DNA from: Treponema sp. UBA4232 | GTDB taxonomy: Bacteria; Spirochaetota; Spirochaetia; Treponematales; Treponemataceae | Direction: 5' to 3' | Assembly (NCBI GenBank): GCA_002396325.1 | Contig: DGXM01000055.1 | Location: forward strand, 1 to 5,038 | DNA: 5,038 nt | Shown here: in pieces, positions 4,997 to 5,038 of the stretch | Numbering within the stretch: position 1 is the stretch's first letter | Layout of the letters: each line of letters opens with the position of its first letter | Translations under genes and position numbers: made by a program | Notes under the pieces: generated by a model | What the model was told of the DNA's origin: nothing | Database searches by the model: none | Seen by the model: only the letters and a program-made list of their open reading frames with translations

Positions 4997-5038
4997 CTTC
5001 AGCATCAATTCTGCTATTAGCGTTCAAAATGAGGCAGT
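4962..5038 (-). CDS. Possible C-terminal tail of an unidentified gene at the window edge
   Basis: A minus-strand frame is open from the right edge for 24 codons to a TAG at 4964-4962, ending in DAEALALCRNSGNA. It has the orientation of the other genes and stops inside the terminator-like structure before the deoD promoter, where a gene end would be expected. Twenty-four codons are too few to prove coding, and no family is recognisable. The other strand is also open across this stretch. The DNA may instead be an intergenic repeat: CATTTCCGC next to a GC-rich palindrome resembles CATTCCCGC in the element at 4035-4089. Confidence 0.25.
   Translation of the reverse strand, partial: CLILNANSRIDAEALALCRNSGNA

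Overview
This window is ordinary bacterial chromosome with every recognisable gene on the minus strand. In the direction of transcription (right to left) the order is: a possible gene tail ending in a terminator-like hairpin at the right edge; deoD (purine nucleoside phosphorylase); a 418-base gap; a sugar-phosphate nucleotidyltransferase; a class I mannose-6-phosphate isomerase (manA type); and the first 604 codons of lon, the ATP-dependent protease, which runs off the left edge. Long open frames on the plus strand lie antisense to these genes and look like shadows. Protein style, the lysine-rich Lon N-terminus, roughly balanced base composition and GC-rich palindromic intergenic DNA suggest a spirochaete related to Treponema. 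That is an impression from reading, not a database result.

The genes are central metabolism and protein quality control. DeoD recycles purine nucleosides. ManA interconverts fructose-6-phosphate and mannose-6-phosphate. The nucleotidyltransferase in front of manA would activate a sugar phosphate (or related phosphoryl compound) with an NTP, so these two genes plausibly form a small operon supplying an activated sugar; its actual substrate cannot be read from the sequence. Lon degrades damaged and regulatory proteins and appears to have its own promoter.

The most interesting content is in the intergenic DNA. (1) lon and deoD both carry a sigma70-like promoter whose -10 hexamer ends exactly six bases before the ATG, with no usable Shine-Dalgarno site, which predicts leaderless mRNAs. 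The nucleotidyltransferase in between has a conventional leader of about 70 bases and a good ribosome binding site. (2) The nucleotidyltransferase promoter contains a perfect 17-bp dyad, TGTAAC-N5-GTTACA, across the -35 box and spacer, plus an extra half-site upstream, which looks like an operator. (3) The gap below deoD holds a GC-rich cluster of small hairpins that may be a dispersed repeat. (4) deoD lies between two copies of an 11-bp direct repeat. I found no CRISPR array, transposase, phage gene, tRNA, rRNA or defence system, and nothing that amounts to a clearly new multi-gene system.
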